Assembly (NCBI GenBank): GCA_947625675.1
Contig: CANQPH010000028.1
Coordinates: forward strand, 1 to 38,601
Source: an uncultured Acetatifactor sp.
GTDB taxonomy: Bacteria; Bacillota; Clostridia; Lachnospirales; Lachnospiraceae
DNA length: 38,601 nucleotides
Direction: 5' to 3'
Part shown: positions 34,541 to 38,601 of the stretch, one piece after another
Layout: every line of letters starts with the position of its first letter
How positions within the stretch are numbered: the first letter of the stretch is position 1
Made by a program: the position numbers and the translations under genes
Notes under the pieces: model-generated
Database searches by the model: none
What the model was told of the DNA's origin: nothing
The model's input: only the letters and a program-made list of their open reading frames with translations

Positions 34541-35522
34541 CCGCCGTCAGGGCCACCACGCCCACGATGTCCTGCCAGGAGCATCCTCTGGACAGATCGT
34601 TGACCGGCTTGGCGATTCCCTGAAGCATGGGACCGTAAGCTTCCGCTCCGCCCAGCCTCTGCACCAGCTTGTAACCGATGTTGCCCGCATCCAGGTTGGG
34701 GAAGATCAGCACGTTGGCCTTACCGGCGGCGGGGCTTCCGGGCGCCTTGGACTTGGCCACGTTGGGCACCAGGGCCGCATCGGTCTGCAGTTCGCCGTCG
34801 ATCACCAGGTTGGGATACTGCTCCTGGGCGATCCGGGTGGCCTCCGCCACCTTGTCCACCAGCGGATGCTTGGCGCTGCCCTTGGTGGAATGGCTCAGCA
34901 TGGCGATGACGGGCTTGGGGCCCACCAGGGACTTGAAGCTTCTGGCGGAGGTGTCCGCAATGGCCGCCAGCTCTTCCGCCGTGGGATCCTGGTTCAGGCC
35001 ACAGTCGGCGAACACGAAGGTGCCGTCATCCCCGAACTCCTTGAACTTGGTATCCATCACGAAGAAGGCGGATACCAGCTTCACGCCGGGAGCGGTCTTC
35101 AGGATCTGCAGAGCCGGACGCAGGGTATCCGCAGTGGAATGGCAGGCTCCCGCCACCATGCCGTCCGCATCTCCCGCCTTCACCATCACGATACCGAAAG
35201 TCAGATTGTCCTTCAGCAGGGTCTCCCTGGCCAGTTCCGGGGTCATGCCCTTGTTTTTCCTCGTCTCATACAAAAGATTCACGTAATCGTCCAGCTTGGG
35301 CGTGGTGAGGGGATTGATGATCTCCACTCCCGTCAGATCCACTTCCAGCCATCCTGCGCCGTCCATGATCTTCTCCTCGTTGCCCACCATGATGACATTG
35401 GCAATCTTCTCTTCCAGAATCTTGGCCGCTGCGATCAGCGTCCTTTTGTCATTGGACTCCGGCAGCACGATGGTCTTCTTGTCAATCCTCGCTCTCTCCT
35501 TGATCTTATCAATATAAGACAT
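34521..35522 (-). CDS. pta: Phosphate acetyltransferase
   Basis: Converts acetyl-CoA and phosphate to acetyl phosphate, feeding acetate kinase. The 333 residues match the short single-domain form. Motifs include [63 protein letters not shown] and the C-terminal [21 protein letters not shown]. The start at 35522 ([11 protein letters not shown]) follows AAGGAG by six bases; the frame runs 23 codons further but lacks a ribosome site. The last codons lie in a tandem-repeat array that extends toward ackA. Confidence 0.97.
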   Translation of the reverse strand: MSYIDKIKERARIDKKTIVLPESNDKRTLIAAAKILEEKIANVIMVGNEEKIMDGAGWLEVDLTGVEIINPLTTPKLDDYVNLLYETRKNKGMTPELARETLLKDNLTFGIVMVKAGDADGMVAGACHSTADTLRPALQILKTAPGVKLVSAFFVMDTKFKEFGDDGTFVFADCGLNQDPTAEELAAIADTSARSFKSLVGPKPVIAMLSHSTKGSAKHPLVDKVAEATRIAQEQYPNLVIDGELQTDAALVPNVAKSKAPGSPAAGKANVLIFPNLDAGNIGYKLVQRLGGAEAYGPMLQGIAKPVNDLSRGCSWQDIVGVVALTAVQAQLV

Positions 35523-35598
35523 TTTCTGCTCCTTCCCGGCGGATTCCCCGCAGCCGATCATTTTGAAATTTGGGGACTTAACAAACCCCATTTCTTAT

Positions 35599-35627
35599 AT
35601 TATACTAAAAAGAGATGCATTGTACAA
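35599..35627 (-). promoter_or_regulatory. pta promoter
   Basis: TTGTAC (35622-35627), 17 bases, TATAAT (35599-35604) on the minus strand. Its -35 overlaps that of the divergent tmcAL promoter in the palindrome TTGTACAA. Confidence 0.85.
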
Positions 35628-35647
35628 GATATAAAATTTGCTATAAT
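35620..35647 (+). promoter_or_regulatory. tmcAL promoter
   Basis: TTGTAC (35620-35625), 16 bases, TATAAT (35642-35647), with TGC just before the -10. The two divergent -35 boxes share six bases, so polymerase can probably occupy only one at a time. Confidence 0.82.
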
Positions 35648-35713
35648 GTATGTTTTCAAGTACAAAACAAGGTCTTCCCTTGTTTAAAACACCGAACAAA
35701 AGGAGCCGGAAGG

Positions 35714-37180
35714 ATGCGGGTCAACGGTATTATTGCGGAGTACAATCCCTTTCACAAAGGGCATGAATATCAGCTTGAGGCCTCCAAACAGCGCACGGGG
35801 GCGGATTATACCATCGTCGTCATGAGCGGGGATTTCACCCAGCGGGGAGAACCCGCCCTCCTGTCCAAATACGCCCGGGCGGAAATGGCCCTTCGCTGCG
35901 GGGCGGATCTGGTGCTGGAGCTGCCCGTCTATTGGGCCCTGGGCAGTGCGGAGTTTTTTGCCGCCGGAGGCTGCGCCCTTCTGGACAAGCTGGGGGTAGT
36001 GGACCGTCTGGCCTTCGGCAGCGAATGGGGAGAGGAATCCGCCCTGATGGAGATCGCAGAGCTTCTGGCCAGGGAGCCGGAAGATTTTCAGAACGCCCTC
36101 CGAAAAGGCCTGCAGGAGGGGCGCTCCTTTCCTTCCGCCCGGGCGGCGGCCCTGCGGGAATGTCTCCCTCTTTTCCCCCATTTAGAGGAAATTCTGAACG
36201 CCCCCAACAATATCCTGGGCATCGAATACTGCAAAGCCCTGCGCAGAAGGGGCAGATCCATCCAACCCCTGACGGTGCGGCGGCTGGGGGCAGGGTATCA
36301 CGAGGAAGAGCTAAGCTCCGGCTGCAAGGCGGAAGGCATCCTTCTTCCTGCCGGAGAGGCACCCTCGGATGACACCCCTACTCCTGCAGAGAAATCGTCC
36401 CGCACTTTCGTCGGAGAAACTCTCCCGGGCAACACTCCTGCTCCTGCCGGGAAAACTTCCCACACTTTCGTCGAAGAGGCTTTCCCGTACAACACCCATG
36501 CCACTGCGGGGAAGGCTTCCCGTGACGAGAAAACGGAAGCCGCCTTCGCCTCCGCCCTGGCCCTGCGCAAGGCCTTGCTCTCCACCGACCCATATGGTCA
36601 ATCCCTCGGCGTCTGCGCCCAGATCCCGCCGGAAGCCCTGACCGTCCTGCAGAACGCCCTGAAAAACTGCCCTCCCGTGGAGCCTCTGGATTTTTCTCTG
36701 CTTCTCTCTTACCGCCTTTTGCAGGAAGAAAAAGAAGGCTATACAAAATATGCGGACGTGACCCCCGAATTATCGGACCGCATCCGCAATAAGCTGTTCC
36801 AATATCAAGATTACGAAAGCTTTTGTCAGCTTCTGAAGACCAAGGATATGACCTATACCCGCCTGAGCCGCTGTCTGATGCACATCCTCCTAGGCCAGAC
36901 CAGAGAAAAACAGGAACGGTTCCGGGCCCTGGATTATGCGCCCTATGCCCGGATCCTGGGCTTTCGCAAGGCTTCCGCCCCCCTCCTGGCCGCCGTCAAG
37001 GAGCATTCCTCCATTCCGCTGGTCAGCAAACTGGCGGATGCGGACCGCATCCTGGAGGGGGACGCCCTGGCGCTGCTGCAGGAGGATATCCTGGCCAGCC
37101 ACATTTATAACGCCGTCCAGGGAGGCAAAACGGGGCGTCCCATCCGAAACGAATATGAGACGCCCCTGGTCATTTTATAA
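35714..37180 (+). CDS. tmcAL: tRNA(Met) cytidine acetate ligase (YlbM family)
   Basis: Makes N4-acetylcytidine at the wobble base of elongator tRNA-Met using acetate and ATP. The protein is 488 residues, longer than the ~400 usual. The nucleotidyltransferase core shows EYNPFHKGH (9-17, HIGH-like), MSGDFTQRGEPAL and NNILGIEYCKAL, and the FASALALRKAL motif near 277. Three in-frame 20-residue tandem repeats (residues 214-273) are inserted between the RRLGAGYHEE and FASALALRK parts of the active domain. AAAAGGAG precedes the ATG at 35714; the frame continues upstream through the promoter, so the longer start is rejected. It is divergent from pta and uses acetate, the product of that pathway. Function is firm; the insertion's effect is unknown. 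Confidence 0.95.
   Translation: MRVNGIIAEYNPFHKGHEYQLEASKQRTGADYTIVVMSGDFTQRGEPALLSKYARAEMALRCGADLVLELPVYWALGSAEFFAAGGCALLDKLGVVDRLAFGSEWGEESALMEIAELLAREPEDFQNALRKGLQEGRSFPSARAAALRECLPLFPHLEEILNAPNNILGIEYCKALRRRGRSIQPLTVRRLGAGYHEEELSSGCKAEGILLPAGEAPSDDTPTPAEKSSRTFVGETLPGNTPAPAGKTSHTFVEEAFPYNTHATAGKASRDEKTEAAFASALALRKALLSTDPYGQSLGVCAQIPPEALTVLQNALKNCPPVEPLDFSLLLSYRLLQEEKEGYTKYADVTPELSDRIRNKLFQYQDYESFCQLLKTKDMTYTRLSRCLMHILLGQTREKQERFRALDYAPYARILGFRKASAPLLAAVKEHSSIPLVSKLADADRILEGDALALLQEDILASHIYNAVQGGKTGRPIRNEYETPLVIL
36353..36532 (+). repeat. Three 60-bp in-frame repeats inside tmcAL
   Basis: Units at 36353-36412, 36413-36472 and 36473-36532 each encode 20 residues rich in T, P, A, G and E (core NTPAPAGK and TFVGE-type segments). 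Units 1 and 2 are the closest. Exact 60-bp spacing keeps the frame. Confidence 0.85.
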
Positions 37181-37202
37181 GGAAGAGTTCCGGTGCGCTC
37201 CG

Positions 37203-38601
37203 TCAGAATTCAACACGAATCTGCCGACCCTCATAAGTCACTTCCCGGCAGAATCTGCGGCCATCCGGCATCAGAAGCCGCAGTTCCCATTGTTTCGGAT
37301 ATCCATAGCTACCTTCCACATCATCGATGGTAAACGCCCGCTCGCCGTCCGCCCAGGTCAGCCGAAGGGCGGCATATTCGCCCTTCTGATATTCATACCC
37401 GTTGCCGCTGTCCAGATAATAGAGGAACCGGCCGTTCCCGCCGCCATAGATCTCGACGGTGATCTTTTCCGGCAGCCGGGGCCGATACAAGTTGACATTT
37501 CCCTTCCGGCGACTTCCTTCCCGGCAGCTTCCCTCCCTGGAGTTTTCCCTTTCGGCATTTTCCTTCTCGACAGTTTCCTCCGCATTCACGTGCAAAATGC
37601 TTCTGGCTCCGGTGTGCCGAAAAACCGATGCCTTTGTATTTTCCCCCGCATTCACGGGCAGAATGCTTCCGCTGCGGATATACAGGGGCATCTTCTCCAG
37701 AGGGGCTTTTGCCAGAATCTCTTGACCGCCCCGGAAAACCTCTCCCGTCTCATAATCGTACCAGAGATCCTTCCCCGGCAAATATACCCGCCTCTCCGGC
37801 ACTCCATCCACCGGCGTGCTGCCCGGACCGTATTCCACGGGATGAGTTACGGGGCACACCAGGAAATCCCCGAAAAGATACTGATCGGTGACCTCCGCCG
37901 CCCGTTCCTCTTCCGGATAGTCGAAAAGCAGCCCTCGCATCAGCATGGCGTCCTCCCGGTACACCTGGTAGGCCAGGCTGTAAATATAGGGCACCAGCCG
38001 GTAACGCAGCCGAATATATTTCACGATGGCGTCGTAATACGCCGTCCCCGCTTCCCCGAAACGCCAGGGCTCCCGGGGGGTGTCCGTGCCGTGGGAGCGC
38101 ATTACGGGCAGGAAAGTCCCGTACTGAAGCCATCTGACATACAGCTCGCAATAGCCCTTGTCCGCCACGCCGTCCTCGTAATCCCCGTTCCAGAACCAGG
38201 GGCGCAGCAACTCTCTCTCTTCCTGCCGGCTCTGTTCCGCTTCCCCTTCCCGCTGCCCCGGTTCCGCTTCCTGATTTCGCAGATCCCGCCGCTTTCCCAC
38301 TCTCTGTGGCTTGGTGAAAAAAGCTCCGACGTCCAAGGTCCAGTAAGGGAAGCCGCTGGCGCTCATCTGCAGCCCCACCATGATCTGCTTCCTGAGCACT
38401 TCCCAGGAAGCCGCAATGTCGCCGGACCAGAGGACCGCTCCGTACCGCTGAATGGAAGGATAGCCGGAACGGGTCAGGATCATCACCCGCTTAGATGGGT
38501 CCGCCTTCCTTTGATGATCGTGCATCCCCTTGGCATGGTGCAGGGCATAGGCGTTGGCCTGGCGGGGCTCCAGGAATTTTGCCAGGGATTCCCGGGCCAA
38601 C
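37203..38601 (-). CDS. GH31 alpha-glycosidase (partial, N-terminus beyond right edge)
   Basis: The C-terminal ~466 residues of a GH31 enzyme, such as an alpha-glucosidase or alpha-xylosidase. The acid/base Asp is in LWSGDIAASW (near residue 61 of the fragment), followed by YWTLDVGAFF, PWFWNGDYEDG, ELYVRWLQYGTFLPVMRSHG and YRLVPYIYSL. The nucleophile region lies beyond the edge. Two insertions are unusual: a charged segment near 99-133, and a segment near 312-369 in the proximal C-terminal domain in which SILPVNAGEN recurs 22 residues later as SILHVNAEET, followed by five-residue repeats (ETVEK, ENAER, ENSRE, GSCRE, GSRRK). It converges on tmcAL with 22 bases between stops and no clear terminator. 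Confidence 0.9.
   Translation of the reverse strand, partial: LARESLAKFLEPRQANAYALHHAKGMHDHQRKADPSKRVMILTRSGYPSIQRYGAVLWSGDIAASWEVLRKQIMVGLQMSASGFPYWTLDVGAFFTKPQRVGKRRDLRNQEAEPGQREGEAEQSRQEERELLRPWFWNGDYEDGVADKGYCELYVRWLQYGTFLPVMRSHGTDTPREPWRFGEAGTAYYDAIVKYIRLRYRLVPYIYSLAYQVYREDAMLMRGLLFDYPEEERAAEVTDQYLFGDFLVCPVTHPVEYGPGSTPVDGVPERRVYLPGKDLWYDYETGEVFRGGQEILAKAPLEKMPLYIRSGSILPVNAGENTKASVFRHTGARSILHVNAEETVEKENAERENSREGSCREGSRRKGNVNLYRPRLPEKITVEIYGGGNGRFLYYLDSGNGYEYQKGEYAALRLTWADGERAFTIDDVEGSYGYPKQWELRLLMPDGRRFCREVTYEGRQIRVEF
37507..37670 (-). repeat. Repeats inside the GH31 gene
   Basis: A 31-bp segment at 37640-37670 recurs at 37574-37604 with few changes (66 bp apart). From about 37507 to 37580 a 15-bp period repeats about five times, encoding pentapeptides. 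All keep the reading frame. Confidence 0.75.

Noticed and set aside
35615..35713. Longer TmcAL start
   Set aside because: The extra codons overlap both promoters and the -10; the family N-terminus begins at MRVNGIIAEYNPFHKGH with a good ribosome site.
36353..36532. Diversity-generating retroelement target
   Set aside because: No reverse transcriptase or template repeat is present, and changes between units are not limited to adenines.
37181..37202. Terminator between tmcAL and GH31
   Set aside because: Only a GGAA-GAG-TTCC mini-hairpin fits in the 22 bases; no U-tract.

Overview
The window looks like chromosome of a fairly GC-rich, plant-polysaccharide-using Firmicute, most likely a Lachnospiraceae-type gut clostridium. 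The evidence is a Trp-specific T-box leader on the trp operon, strong AGGAGG ribosome sites, TTGACA/TATAAT and TGCTAGAAT promoters, CUT1 sugar importers with no ATPase of their own, and pta-ackA fermentation genes. The family assignment is inference; nothing in the window fixes genus or species. No tRNA, rRNA, transposase, phage gene or CRISPR array was seen.

Layout. (1) 1-4454, minus strand: tryptophan operon trpE-trpG-trpD-trpC, with trpC cut by the left edge, behind a TTGACA promoter and a T-box with a TGG specifier. (2) 4473-6053: a lower-GC ATPase with a C-terminal PD-(D/E)XK domain. (3) 6140-8161: a GH28-CE12 fusion enzyme aimed at pectin. (4) 8258-12258: a self-regulated GntR/ABC-transporter operon (regulator, two membrane proteins, ATPase, exported protein) with two matching palindromic operators. 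(5) 12476-15625, plus strand: an ECF sigma factor fused to about 870 unrecognised residues. (6) 15806-32707, minus strand: a carbohydrate locus with a large binding protein, two permeases, an NHL-TPR-Yip1 membrane protein, a DUF5696-like anchored protein, two more permeases, a second binding protein, a PL11-type rhamnogalacturonan lyase lipoprotein and a polysaccharide deacetylase. (7) 33145-35522: ackA and pta. (8) 35714-37180, plus strand: tmcAL. (9) 37203-38601: the 3' part of a GH31 alpha-glycosidase, cut by the right edge.

How the genes fit together. Sections 3, 6 and 9 suggest attack on pectin: the lyase and the GH28/esterase fusion would cut and deacetylate rhamnogalacturonan, two importers with different binding proteins would take up the products, and GH31 would trim other alpha-linked glycans. 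Pta-AckA turns acetyl-CoA into acetate and ATP. Both importers need a shared MsmX-type ATPase encoded elsewhere. The least understood part is the pair of membrane-anchored proteins (NHL-Yip1 and DUF5696-like) between the two importers.

A second theme runs through the whole window. Imperfect short tandem repeats, each different in sequence, lie in spacers (trpG-trpD, pta-ackA, downstream of the sigma gene, upstream of the deacetylase) and in frame inside proteins (TrpC, TmcAL, GH31, the ABC-linked exported protein). This looks like a lineage habit of local repeat expansion in housekeeping loci.
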